Assembly: GCF_000688335.1 (NCBI RefSeq) | Contig: NZ_JHZX01000001.1 | Span: forward strand, 3,348,001 to 3,412,000 | Reading direction: 5' to 3' | Length of the DNA: 64,000 nucleotides | Source: Sediminibacter sp. Hel_I_10 | Lineage (GTDB): Bacteria; Bacteroidota; Bacteroidia; Flavobacteriales; Flavobacteriaceae | In this document: piece by piece, positions 27,621 to 37,454 of the stretch | How the letters are laid out: every line of letters begins with the position of its first letter | Position numbering within the stretch: the first letter of the stretch is position 1 | Program-made: the position numbers and the translations under genes | Notes under the pieces: model-generated | What the model saw: the letters and a program-made list of their open reading frames with translations, nothing else | What the model was told of the DNA's origin: nothing | The model's database searches: none

Positions 27621-30600
27621 ATGAAAAGAGTATTACCCTTTTTAATATTTTTGATTGCCTACAGTTCTTTTTCTCAAGAATTTTTCATGGAAAATGGAAC
27701 AATAAATACCTGTTCAGGTACATTTTATGATTCAGGAGGGCCTGCAGGAACGTATTCTAACGATGAAGATCTTGTTTTTACTATTTGTCCTGAAAACCCA
27801 GGGCAATTAATTCAATTAGATTTTACTGTATTTAGCACGCAACTAGGTGCAGATACTATGACCATATATAATGGTGATAGTACAGCCAGTCCAGTATTTG
27901 GTACTTTTGATGGAGCCAATGTACCTCCTTATACAGTGGCAACTGCAAACAATGGTTCGGGATGTATAACCATTCAATTTGTATCAAATGATGCCGGGAG
28001 TACAACGGGATGGGCGGCTGATATTTCATGTTTTACGCCTTGTCAAACGATAACCTCTCAATTGGATTCATCAACTCCTGAGCCTAATAGTGAAGGTTAT
28101 ATAAGAGTGTGTCCTAATGAGGAAATTACTTTAATAGGAAGCGGTAATTTTGAATTTGATAATTCTGGTGCAACTTATGAGTGGGATTTAGGAGATGGAA
28201 CGACTCAGACAGGTCAAACAGCAACTGTTTCTTATGATACTCCAGGAGTTTATATAGCAAACTTAAACGTAAGAGATTCAAATACAAGTACAGATCCTCT
28301 GGGTTGTTCGAATACAAATTTAATTAACCAAGTTATCCAAGTGGCTACTGAACCTGATTTCGAGGGAACAGCTGCAGTTGATGATACCTTATGTTTTGGC
28401 GAAACAACAACTATTGAAGGCGTGGTTAATGCTGTGCCTTTTGTTAATGACTGTACTCCTCCAGTAAGTGGTGTGACATTTTTGCCAGATGGTAATGGAG
28501 CTTTTTATCAAACGTGTATCACAGTTGACTGTTATGATTCTAATCAAACGTTGGATGATGTAAATCAATTGATACAGATTTGTCTTAATATGGAGCATTC
28601 CTTTTTAGGTGATTTAGAAATTGTTATAGTTAGTCCTAATGGACAATCGGCTACACTAAAAGATTATCCCGGTGGTGGTAGTACTTTTTTAGGTGCACCA
28701 ATTGATAATGATGCTAATCCTAATCCTGGGGTTGGAGCCGATTATTGTTTTTCTTCGTCAGGCACCACAACTCTAGTAAATGGACCAACTACAAATTTGG
28801 GAACTGGAAATGCAATAACTCCTGGAACTTATTTACCACAAGAATCTTTCACCTCTCTCTTAGGAAGCCCCTTAAATGGAGATTGGTGTATTCAAATTAC
28901 GGATAACTTATTTTCTGATAATGGTTTTATTTTTTCTTGGGGATTGAATTTTGACCCCAATATTCAACCTCCAGAACTGTCATTTACACCTGTGATTACT
29001 TCCGAGGCTTGGGATCCAGATCCAACCATAACAGATGTCACAGGAAATGTCATTACTGTTGCTCCAACTGCGGCTGGAGAATATTGTTATACTTACCGTG
29101 CATTTGATGATTTTGGTTGTGAATATACTGAGGAGGTATGTATCACGATGGAAGAAGAGATTACTGCAGATGCTGTTCCTTTAGATGATGAAATTTGCGA
29201 AGGTGAGAATGCTGTTTTTAATATTGTGGGAACACCAGATACCACAATTAGCTATTCACTGAATTCGGGTGCTACTGAAACACTTTTGTTAGACAGTTCT
29301 GGTGTTGGTATTATTACCATAACATCACCACCTCCGTCTAATCAGGTTCTTAATCTTATAGATGTATCTTCAGCAACATGTACTGTTGTCTTAAATGACA
29401 TTGAAACTATTTTAGTAGGAGAGGCTTTTGATACAAGTTTTTCAGCAACTGCAACATGTGATGGCGCTACGGTGACTATTCTGGGAGATGTTGGTGGTGT
29501 ATTTGGTTTTGTAGATCCTCAACCTACAGATGGCGCTACTATTGATGCTAATACTGGAATTGTTACCAATGGTGTTTCAAATACGACCTATACTATATTC
29601 TATGATTTTGCAACATCTTGTATTCCAGGCACAGAACAACAGTTTACGGTATTATTAGCAGATGATGCTACATTCACCCTGACTTCAACTTGTGATGGTG
29701 CGACAGCCTCAATAGAGGGTACAGCTGGAGGTAGCTTCAGTTTCAATCCAGAACCTGGCGATGGCGCCATTATTGATGCAAATACTGGTACCGTCACGGG
29801 CGGTAGCTTGGGAACAACTTATAATGTTGAATATACAACACCTGGAGTTTGTTCAGATTCCAGCATTGAAACCTTTAGCATTATCCCTGCGGATGATCCA
29901 TCATTCAGTTTAGAACCAAATTGTACAGGAGCGACGGCTACTCTTATGGGAGATAGCGGAGGTACATTTGCCTTTGTTGCAGACCCTGCTGACGGTTCTG
30001 TAATTGATCCAGCAACAGGAACAATCACAAACGGGGTTCCCGACACTACGTATACTGTGGAGTACACAACCGCTGGTCCTTGTGTCCAAACCGCTCAAGA
30101 GACGGTTACCATTTTCTCTGCGGAAGATGCAAGTTTTACTTATACACCAGATTGTGACGGCGCTATAGCCTCCATACAGGGAGACACTGGCGGCACATTC
30201 TCCTTCAATACCGATCCCGGTTCTGAGCCGTTTGGTGAAGCACTCGTTGATCCTATAACTGGAGAGCTTTCCAATGTGATACCAGGAGCATCATATAATG
30301 TAGACTATACCACCGCGGGCAATTGTCCCGATACACAAACGGTGCTAGTGACCATTTTTGACCAGGACGATTCCAGCTTTAGCCTCTTCCCAACATGTGA
30401 TGGAGCAACAGCCATTGTTACCGGTATGGACGGCGGGACCTTTGCGTTCGATTCCGCTCCCTTGGATGGGGCGACCATTGATACGGCCACGGGCACCATC
30501 ACCAACGGTGATTATGAGTCCACCTATACCGTAAGTTATACGACCAACGGGGACTGCCCGACCACAACGGTGCAAACAGTTACCGTATTCGCACAACCAG

Positions 30601-33600
30601 AGCTGACTGTCCCTACCCCCTTGGAGGTCTGTGACGACGGCACCCCTGACGGTATCACTCTGATCGATCTATCACTTAAGAACACGGAGATCACGGGAGG
30701 TAACCCAGGTTATACGGTGAGCTACCATTTCACTGCCTCCGATGCGCAGAGCGGTGTGGACGCTTTGGATATCCCTTACGAGAACGAGTCCAACGGCCAG
30801 ACGGTCTACGTTAGGGTTGAGGATTCCACTACGGGCTGTTTTGACACGACTGAGCTTGTGCTCACGGTTGAGCAGGCCCCTGTGGCCAATGCCCCATCAC
30901 CACTTGAGTTCTGTGACCCGGACAGCGATGGCTTCGGGACCTTTGACCTTACGATGAGCGATGGCGAGATCACGGGCGGCGACGCCGGTCTTGAGGTGAC
31001 CTACCACGAGACCTCTGTCGATGCGCAGAACGGTGTGAACGCGGTGACGAGCCCCTACAGCAACATCGTGATCAACACCCAGACCCTATATGTACGGGTT
31101 GAGAGCGGTACGATCGCCACGGACTGTGCGAGCTTTACGCAGCTGCAGTTGGTGGTGAGCCCAACGCCACAGCTCGGCGCCACGCCACCGACCCCACTGG
31201 GTGTCTGTGACGATGCCTCCGGTGACGGGATCGCGCAGTTCGACCTTACGGTGAAAGAGGAGGAGATCCTACAGAACCTTGACGACCAGACGCTCTACAC
31301 GGTGAGCTATTATTTGAGCGCCACCGATGCGAACGTTCCCCAGAACGCCATACTGAACCCCTTTAACTATACCAATATAGAGCCCTTTTCCCAGACCTTG
31401 GTGGTCCGGGTAGAGGACAACGCCACGGGCTGTTACAAGCTCACGACCCTAGAGCTTGTGGTCAACGGCCTTCCCGAGCTTACCCAGCCCGCTCCGTTGG
31501 AGCTCTGCGACTACGTTTCTTCCGGGGACGAGGTCGAGGGCTTCACCCTTGAGGACGCGACGGACACGATACTTGGTGGCCAGACCGGGATCAGCCTTAG
31601 CTTCCATGCGACGCAGGCGGGCGCCGATACCGGCACCGATGTGATCACCAGTCCCTACCAGAACACAGAGAACCCCCAGACGGTCTATGTACTGGCAACG
31701 GACGATGTTACGGGCTGTACCAGCACGGTGACGCTCCTGCTCAGGGTGAACCCGATCCCATCGCCGGTAGCGCCGATGGACATCGAGGTGTGCGACGGGG
31801 ACAACGACGGCTTTGCGAGCTTCGACCTTGAACAGCGCACGGACGCGATCATCGGCGGAGAGGCCGATGTGGAGGTGACCTACCACGAGACCCAGGGCGA
31901 CGCCGATAGCGGCGAGAACCCACTGACCAGCCCCTACGAGAACATCGTGATGGACGAGCAGGTGGTCTACGTCAGGGCAGAGAACACGGTGACGGGCTGT
32001 TACAGCGCCTCACGTACGCTCACCCTTCGCGTGCTCGGCTCGCCCGAGGTACCGTTGGAGATAGAGGACTACGTGATCTGTGATACCGATGCCAATGGCT
32101 TTGCACAGTTCGACCTTACGACCAAGAACGCCGAGATCCTTGGCGGACAGTCCGCCGCGGACTATATACTGACCTACCACGTGAGCGCTGCGGCGGCCCA
32201 GACGGGCAGTGCCCCTATAGCGAACGTGCTGGCCTATACCAATACCTCGAACCCCCAGACGATCTACGTAAGGCTTGTTGGCAGTGCCAATGGCTGCGCC
32301 GATACGGGGCAGTTCGAGATCCGTGTGGAGCTCCCACCGGTCGCGGTACTGCCCGCACCGCTACAGCTCTGCGACGACGATATTGCCGATGAGATCACGG
32401 TGTTCGACCTTACGGTGCGCGACACGCAGATCACCGGCGGTGAGGGCAGCTGGAGCGTGTCCTACTATGAGACCCTTGCCCAGGCAAATGGCCAGACAGG
32501 TGCGATAGCGGACCCTACGGCCTATACGAACACGACCGTTGGCGGCGCCGCGGCCAATCCGCAGACGCTCTACGCAGTGGTTACGGACACCGATACGGGC
32601 TGTACGGACATTACCACGCTGACCATCCGCGTGCTGCCGAACCCGACGCCGACCACGGACCTTCCCGAGCTTGTGCTCTGTGACGATACCGCGCCCGGTG
32701 ACCTCCAGGAACCGTTCGATTTGACGCTCAACGAGTCGCTGCTGATCAACGGTGAGGACAACGTGACGGCGAGCTACCACACCACGGCCTTTGATGCCGA
32801 CCAGGGCACGAATGCCATAGTGGACCCGACGGCCTATGAGAACACGGCCACGCCACAGGTGATCTACGCCAGGGTGACCAATGACCTTACGGGCTGCTAC
32901 ACGGTAGTGGAGCAGACCATCTCTGTGGACCCGCTCCCGGCACTGCCAGCAGGCGGAGTTGATGACCTGATCGCCTGTGAGCTTGCGACGGACGGCTTTG
33001 CGCCGTTCTTCCTTAGCGATAGGGACCTTGACGTGCTCGACGGGCAGGACCCTGCGCTGTTCACGGTGAGCTACCATATTGACCAGGCGGACGCCGATAA
33101 CCTTGAGGACGGCCTTGTGAGCCCCTATGTGAACGTGACCAACCCACAGCAGATCTTTGTTGCGGTGACCAATAACGATACGGGCTGCTCGATCAGCACG
33201 CTGAGCTTCAACATCGAGGTACAGGAGGGCGCCGCGGCGAACGCCGACATGGCGGATATCCTCTATGAGACCTGTGATGATGAAATGGAGTTTGACGGGG
33301 ACCCAGGTAACGACAGCGCACAGTTCGACCTGACGCCGGTCACTGACGTGGCGGACCTTGTCCCGGGCAGTGTGCAGGCAGAGGTGCTCGACGGGCAGGA
33401 CCCGGCGAGCTATACGGTGAGCTACTATGCGAGCGAGGCGGATGCCGCGCTCGGTCAGGATCCCCTGCCGTTCCTCTATGAGAACCTTGTGAACCCACAG
33501 GTGATCTGGGCACGTGTCGACAACGATACAGAGGCGGCCGATGGCACGGACAGCTCGATCTGTTATGCGGTCGCCCCGGTGACCCTGCAGGTGAACCCGA

Positions 33601-34355
33601 TGCCATCGTTCGACCTGGAGGACAGCTATGTGCTCTGCGTGGGCACGGACGGCACGGAGGTGATCGGTGCGCCGGTACTGGATACCGGGCTTACGGCACC
33701 TGACTACGAATTTGAGTGGACCTTCAACGGCACGGTGATAGCCGGTGCCGATGGGGGCAGCTATATGCCTGGAGCGGAGGGCATCTATGGGGTGAGCGTC
33801 ACGGACGTATCGACCTCATTGGTGACCAGCTGTGTGGGCTATGACCAGGCGGAGGTGATCGAGAGCGGTCCCCCGGCCGTGAGCGCCGAGGTGCTCACCG
33901 ATGGCTTTGCAGATCTCCACGTTGTGGAGGTCACGGTGGCCGGTGACGGCAGCTACGAGTACAGCCTTGACGGCGGCCCATGGCAGGACAGTCCCGTGTT
34001 CAGTGACGTGTCCCTTGGGGACCACGAGCTGACGGCCAGGGACAGGAACGGCTGTGGCCTTGCCAGCACCACGGTGACGGTACTGGACTACCCGGCGTTC
34101 TTCACGCCCAACGGTGACGGTTACAACGACACGTGGAACATTGCGGGGATAAGTGCGCAGGGCAGCGCAAAAATCTTTATATTTGACCGCTTTGGGAAAC
34201 TGCTCAAGCAGCTGGACCCTACAGGTGCAGGTTGGGACGGTAGCTACAACGGTAGCGCCATGCCAAACAGCGACTACTGGTTCGTTGTCGAGTATCAGGA
34301 ACCGAACACTGGCACAAGCAAAGAGTTCAAGGCGCACTTTACACTGAAAAGGTAA
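27621..34355 (+). CDS. Giant repeat protein with T9SS type B sorting domain
   Basis: 2244 residues. In order: signal peptide ending SSFSQ; a CUB-like domain (~25-140, CSGTFYDSGGPAGTYSNDED); a PKD domain (~150-245, YEWDLGDGTTQTGQTATVSY); a proprotein convertase P-like domain (~275-455, MEHSFLGDLEIVIVSPNGQS); five ~75-residue repeats with TCDGAT and GGTFAF motifs (~610-990); ten ~80-110-residue repeats with CDDxxDGxxxFDL and TVSYHxT motifs (~1000-2000); two Ig-like segments; and a gliding-motility-associated C-terminal domain (FFTPNGDGYNDTWNI to HFTLKR), the type B T9SS signal. Type B proteins such as SprB are surface filaments that often need a PorP/SprF partner, but none is adjacent. The coding sequence shifts from AT-rich to GC-rich after ~30,200. 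Probably an adhesin. Confidence 0.9.
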   Translation: MKRVLPFLIFLIAYSSFSQEFFMENGTINTCSGTFYDSGGPAGTYSNDEDLVFTICPENPGQLIQLDFTVFSTQLGADTMTIYNGDSTASPVFGTFDGANVPPYTVATANNGSGCITIQFVSNDAGSTTGWAADISCFTPCQTITSQLDSSTPEPNSEGYIRVCPNEEITLIGSGNFEFDNSGATYEWDLGDGTTQTGQTATVSYDTPGVYIANLNVRDSNTSTDPLGCSNTNLINQVIQVATEPDFEGTAAVDDTLCFGETTTIEGVVNAVPFVNDCTPPVSGVTFLPDGNGAFYQTCITVDCYDSNQTLDDVNQLIQICLNMEHSFLGDLEIVIVSPNGQSATLKDYPGGGSTFLGAPIDNDANPNPGVGADYCFSSSGTTTLVNGPTTNLGTGNAITPGTYLPQESFTSLLGSPLNGDWCIQITDNLFSDNGFIFSWGLNFDPNIQPPELSFTPVITSEAWDPDPTITDVTGNVITVAPTAAGEYCYTYRAFDDFGCEYTEEVCITMEEEITADAVPLDDEICEGENAVFNIVGTPDTTISYSLNSGATETLLLDSSGVGIITITSPPPSNQVLNLIDVSSATCTVVLNDIETILVGEAFDTSFSATATCDGATVTILGDVGGVFGFVDPQPTDGATIDANTGIVTNGVSNTTYTIFYDFATSCIPGTEQQFTVLLADDATFTLTSTCDGATASIEGTAGGSFSFNPEPGDGAIIDANTGTVTGGSLGTTYNVEYTTPGVCSDSSIETFSIIPADDPSFSLEPNCTGATATLMGDSGGTFAFVADPADGSVIDPATGTITNGVPDTTYTVEYTTAGPCVQTAQETVTIFSAEDASFTYTPDCDGAIASIQGDTGGTFSFNTDPGSEPFGEALVDPITGELSNVIPGASYNVDYTTAGNCPDTQTVLVTIFDQDDSSFSLFPTCDGATAIVTGMDGGTFAFDSAPLDGATIDTATGTITNGDYESTYTVSYTTNGDCPTTTVQTVTVFAQPELTVPTPLEVCDDGTPDGITLIDLSLKNTEITGGNPGYTVSYHFTASDAQSGVDALDIPYENESNGQTVYVRVEDSTTGCFDTTELVLTVEQAPVANAPSPLEFCDPDSDGFGTFDLTMSDGEITGGDAGLEVTYHETSVDAQNGVNAVTSPYSNIVINTQTLYVRVESGTIATDCASFTQLQLVVSPTPQLGATPPTPLGVCDDASGDGIAQFDLTVKEEEILQNLDDQTLYTVSYYLSATDANVPQNAILNPFNYTNIEPFSQTLVVRVEDNATGCYKLTTLELVVNGLPELTQPAPLELCDYVSSGDEVEGFTLEDATDTILGGQTGISLSFHATQAGADTGTDVITSPYQNTENPQTVYVLATDDVTGCTSTVTLLLRVNPIPSPVAPMDIEVCDGDNDGFASFDLEQRTDAIIGGEADVEVTYHETQGDADSGENPLTSPYENIVMDEQVVYVRAENTVTGCYSASRTLTLRVLGSPEVPLEIEDYVICDTDANGFAQFDLTTKNAEILGGQSAADYILTYHVSAAAAQTGSAPIANVLAYTNTSNPQTIYVRLVGSANGCADTGQFEIRVELPPVAVLPAPLQLCDDDIADEITVFDLTVRDTQITGGEGSWSVSYYETLAQANGQTGAIADPTAYTNTTVGGAAANPQTLYAVVTDTDTGCTDITTLTIRVLPNPTPTTDLPELVLCDDTAPGDLQEPFDLTLNESLLINGEDNVTASYHTTAFDADQGTNAIVDPTAYENTATPQVIYARVTNDLTGCYTVVEQTISVDPLPALPAGGVDDLIACELATDGFAPFFLSDRDLDVLDGQDPALFTVSYHIDQADADNLEDGLVSPYVNVTNPQQIFVAVTNNDTGCSISTLSFNIEVQEGAAANADMADILYETCDDEMEFDGDPGNDSAQFDLTPVTDVADLVPGSVQAEVLDGQDPASYTVSYYASEADAALGQDPLPFLYENLVNPQVIWARVDNDTEAADGTDSSICYAVAPVTLQVNPMPSFDLEDSYVLCVGTDGTEVIGAPVLDTGLTAPDYEFEWTFNGTVIAGADGGSYMPGAEGIYGVSVTDVSTSLVTSCVGYDQAEVIESGPPAVSAEVLTDGFADLHVVEVTVAGDGSYEYSLDGGPWQDSPVFSDVSLGDHELTARDRNGCGLASTTVTVLDYPAFFTPNGDGYNDTWNIAGISAQGSAKIFIFDRFGKLLKQLDPTGAGWDGSYNGSAMPNSDYWFVVEYQEPNTGTSKEFKAHFTLKR

Positions 34356-34393
34356 AGATGCCGATATAGTATAAATAGAAAATAATTGATAAA

Positions 34394-34433
34394 GTGCCTT
34401 CTCATATTACAATGAGAAGGCACTTTTTTTTTA
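34394..34433 (+). terminator. Terminator of the giant type B gene
   Basis: A 12-bp perfect stem GTGCCTTCTCAT / ATGAGAAGGCAC followed by nine T, 39 bases after the stop codon. A strong intrinsic terminator. Confidence 0.9.
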
Positions 34434-34747
34434 TTCAGATAGAGAAGTCAATAGTTAGGTATACCATACTCATAGCTTTGTTCTTAAAACATTGCTTATT
34501 GATTATCTCAATAGGCTAGTGGAGGCATGGTTTTTTTAGGTTAGGTTGGTTTTATATCTATATTTATCTGTTAGTAGAAAACCATTTAAAGAAATTAGAA
34601 AGAGGCAATGCTAAGTGTTAGTAAGGCGATGGGGTCATTTGAAATGCTTCTACAGATTAGATTTGGAAACTTAGAAAGAATGGTAATAGTATGAAGCTCA
34701 TTGTTTCATGACGTTTTACTACAATTTACAAGAAGATATTTCTCAAT
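34434..34747. other. Intergenic region without a recognised gene
   Basis: About 310 AT-rich bases between two terminators of convergent genes. Only short frames (under 30 codons) occur, with no promoter box or repeat I can support. I see nothing functional here. Confidence 0.5.
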
Positions 34748-34785
34748 AAAAAAAAGTGCCTAGATCATCTCTAGGCACTTTTTTA
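34748..34785. terminator. Terminator of the OmpP1/FadL-like gene
   Basis: A 9-bp stem GTGCCTAGA / TCTAGGCAC flanked by an A-run on the left and a T-run on the right, so it can work in both directions. It lies 30 bases past the stop of the minus-strand porin gene. Its core GTGCCT resembles that of the preceding terminator at 34394. Confidence 0.85.
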
Positions 34786-34813
34786 TTTTATCAGCATGAG
34801 TGATAAATTCAGA

Positions 34814-36331
34814 TTATAAATCAAATCCTAAGGATAATGTAATGTTAGAGTTTGTATTATCTAAGGTTACAGGGCTAGTTAGTCCCCTAGAGAATAACTG
34901 GTTGTCAATCGTTCTTTCCGAACGGTCGTAAGTCAAGTCTAATCGCGTGCTACCGAAGCTATATCCAAGACCTAAAGAATACCCTGTGAGATCTCCATAA
35001 AACGTGTTGTCCACATAAGGACTTTCTTCAAAACGATAACCACCTCTAAAACTTATTTGCTTATAACGATATTCACCACCAACTCTATAGGTATTTGCAG
35101 CTTGGAGTATGTCATTCATCGTGCTGTTTTGAGTTGAGAAAAACAAATCTGAAGTAGGCTTGAATTTTGTGTTAGAATAGTCTTTTCTAGAATAGTCAAA
35201 ACTTAAAAGGCCTTTAGTTCCAAAGACATAAGCTAAACTTCCGGTAATTTTGCCAGGCGTTTGTAATTTGTAATCAGGAAAAATATTGATGATGTTTGGA
35301 TTTATCACAATGTTATCTGTACCCAGATCGTCACTTATTACTGTAGATAAATATTGTGTAGTTTCTTCAGCTATGGTGTACCATGTTGGAGATTGATATG
35401 TTAATCCAGCTCTTAAATCGTTAGTTAGCTTAATAATGGTTCCTAATTGAAAAGAAAAACCATTTCCTGTTGTAAACAATGAATTTTCAAAATCTACATT
35501 AGTGACTAAAGAATTTTCGTTAGAATTAGATTCGGTAAAATTTGAAAATCGCTCATAGCTTATAAAGTGTGCATTCAAGTTAAGACCAAAATAAAGATGT
35601 TCTCCATATTGAGTGGCTGCATTAAAGCTCATTTTTCCGTTATATCCAGTTTCAACTTTAGAATACCCTTGGTTAAATCTGTCACCACTAATATTTGAGG
35701 TGTAAGATGTATTGGCGTCTGTATCTTCATCAGGCTCTAAAATAAAAGATTCATAACCTAAAAATGCTTGTTGGTTTCCGTAGCCATAAAAAGATCCTAT
35801 TTCAGAATAAGCTTGGCCTAATGTTTCATCTTCAAATGCCGAGATTTCATCTAATCTTAAATTTTCAGCATAAGACAAAAAATAATTATCAATAGAGCGC
35901 GTATTTGTTCCACGAACACTCCAGTTGTTATCAAAATTACCCGTTTTATCATAGGCAAAACTCAAGGTGAATTTTTTCCAAGGTGAGTTTTCATCAGTAT
36001 TATTGAATACAAACGCGGCACCGACTTGATTGAGATCAAATTTAGACTCTGATGACGACCCTCTCCCTTCAAAAAAAGAGACATCATTATTGACTGTGAG
36101 ATTCGATAGCGAAAATGAGGCATGACTTCTATTAAAAATAGCTGACCCTGCAGGATTCAAACTTACTGCAGACATTTCTCCTCCCAATGCTCCAAAGGCA
36201 CCACCCATAGCTCTAAATCGAGCAGAGCCTTGAATTTCATCTTGAGAATATCTTACAGCATCAGAAATTTCCTGAGCGTAACTATGAGTCATAGCGCATA
36301 TACCTATGAATAGTAAACTTAACTTTTTCAT
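34814..36331 (-). CDS. OmpP1/FadL/TodX family outer-membrane transport protein
   Basis: 505 residues with a signal peptide (MKKLSLLFIGICAMTHSYAQ). The N-terminal hatch-like region SARFRAMGGAFGALGGEMSA followed by VSLNPAGSAIF is the family signature. The rest is a series of amphipathic strands ending LTLSLGFDL, a typical barrel C-terminus. Family members take up hydrophobic molecules such as fatty acids or aromatics; relatives in this phylum are sometimes labelled hemin receptor without proof. It starts 34 bases downstream of the aromatic-rich lipoprotein gene on the same strand, so the two probably form an operon. Confidence 0.88.
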   Translation of the reverse strand: MKKLSLLFIGICAMTHSYAQEISDAVRYSQDEIQGSARFRAMGGAFGALGGEMSAVSLNPAGSAIFNRSHASFSLSNLTVNNDVSFFEGRGSSSESKFDLNQVGAAFVFNNTDENSPWKKFTLSFAYDKTGNFDNNWSVRGTNTRSIDNYFLSYAENLRLDEISAFEDETLGQAYSEIGSFYGYGNQQAFLGYESFILEPDEDTDANTSYTSNISGDRFNQGYSKVETGYNGKMSFNAATQYGEHLYFGLNLNAHFISYERFSNFTESNSNENSLVTNVDFENSLFTTGNGFSFQLGTIIKLTNDLRAGLTYQSPTWYTIAEETTQYLSTVISDDLGTDNIVINPNIINIFPDYKLQTPGKITGSLAYVFGTKGLLSFDYSRKDYSNTKFKPTSDLFFSTQNSTMNDILQAANTYRVGGEYRYKQISFRGGYRFEESPYVDNTFYGDLTGYSLGLGYSFGSTRLDLTYDRSERTIDNQLFSRGLTSPVTLDNTNSNITLSLGFDL

Positions 36332-36365
36332 ACTAATTTTTTAAATAAATACTCTTGTGCTGTTA

Positions 36366-37352
36366 TTATCTGCCTCCACGTCTAGAAGAGCCACCACCTG
36401 AGGATCTAGAGCTTCCGCCAGATGATCGAGATGAACTACTTCTACTACTTCTTACTGAAGGCGAACTACTTCTAGATGAAGATCTAGAACTTCTCACAGA
36501 AGGAGAAGAACTTCTTCTAGGTGTAGATACTCGCGTTCGGTTGCTTCTACTTCTTACATTAGAAGAGCTTCTAGTAGAGGATGAACGTATTGAAGAGCGG
36601 CTTGATCTAGATCGTGTAACGTTAGAATCAAAACGTCTTCTTGTAGTGTTTGAGGTTGCATTTCTACGAGAATTAGTGGCAGACGATCTTCTTGAAACCG
36701 TATTACCTCTGTTCAATACAGAATTTGCGTTACCTCTTCTGCCTGTATTATAGGCGTATCCTCTTCGTGAGTTATTTCTGTAGTAGTTGTTATAACCATA
36801 ATATCCAGGCGGACACCAAAATGAATTGTATCCATATCCCCAACCTACGTTGTAGCCCCAGTTATTCCATCCCCAACCGAAACCGTTATTCCATCCCCAA
36901 GGTCTATTCCATCCCCAGTTATTCCAACCATAACCGTAACCAAAACCTGCATTCCAGCCAAAATTATTCCATCCGTTGTCATAAACATTAACCGTAACGT
37001 TTTCATTAGCGGCTCCCCATCCAGCATAACCTACCTGTTCTTCATCTTCTAAGGTTTCGTCATAATCGCTAGAATAAGATTCTATATCTGTAAAAATCAC
37101 GCTCTCGTCTTGAGGGATGTCTTCATACTGATTTGATTTCTCAGCAAAATAATTTTTGTAATATGAATTGTCGCCGACTTCTGTCGTGGCGGCTGGAGTT
37201 GCTTCTTCATAAACAACGACTTCATCCTCTTCGTAAATACCATCATTGGAGTAGCCAACGTATTGGTAAGAACCACAAGAGGCTAAAACAAATGTGAAGC
37301 CAAGTGCCATAAAAAATGTAAATTTCTTCTGTATGTAGTTTCTGATCTTCAT
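36366..37352 (-). CDS. Low-complexity lipoprotein rich in Trp/Tyr/Gly and Ser/Arg
   Basis: 328 residues from ATG 37352; a farther in-frame ATG adds 11 residues that do not look like a signal peptide. A lipobox VLASC at ~residue 24 predicts lipidation. After an acidic Tyr-rich region come ~75 residues of Gly/Trp/Asn/Tyr repeats (GWNNFGWNAGFGYGYGWNNW), then about 100 residues of almost pure Ser and Arg (RSSSPSVRSSRSSSRSS), ending GGGSSRRGGR. I do not know its function. The composition suggests a sticky, disordered surface protein. It is upstream of the porin gene on the same strand. Confidence 0.78.
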   Translation of the reverse strand: MKIRNYIQKKFTFFMALGFTFVLASCGSYQYVGYSNDGIYEEDEVVVYEEATPAATTEVGDNSYYKNYFAEKSNQYEDIPQDESVIFTDIESYSSDYDETLEDEEQVGYAGWGAANENVTVNVYDNGWNNFGWNAGFGYGYGWNNWGWNRPWGWNNGFGWGWNNWGYNVGWGYGYNSFWCPPGYYGYNNYYRNNSRRGYAYNTGRRGNANSVLNRGNTVSRRSSATNSRRNATSNTTRRRFDSNVTRSRSSRSSIRSSSTRSSSNVRSRSNRTRVSTPRRSSSPSVRSSRSSSRSSSPSVRSSRSSSSRSSGGSSRSSGGGSSRRGGR

Positions 37353-37454
37353 GTCTCTCTCTTTTTTTATTGTTGAACATAACAAAAATAGTTAGTTTTG
37401 TCGAACTATTTTCCTATTTAACATAGTCACAAGATTTGTGCCAAAACCTTAACA

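Noticed and set aside
32361-33077. 238-codon minus-strand frame inside the giant type B gene (also 31449-31886 and 33816-34337)
   Set aside because: These are antisense shadows. The GC-rich coding strand leaves few stop codons on the opposite strand. The translations are Arg/Val/His-rich without domains, while the plus-strand frame has clear repeats.
36355-36753. 132-codon Leu/Glu-rich plus-strand frame
   Set aside because: It is the antisense of the Ser/Arg-rich tail of the lipoprotein, whose repeats create an artificial open frame.
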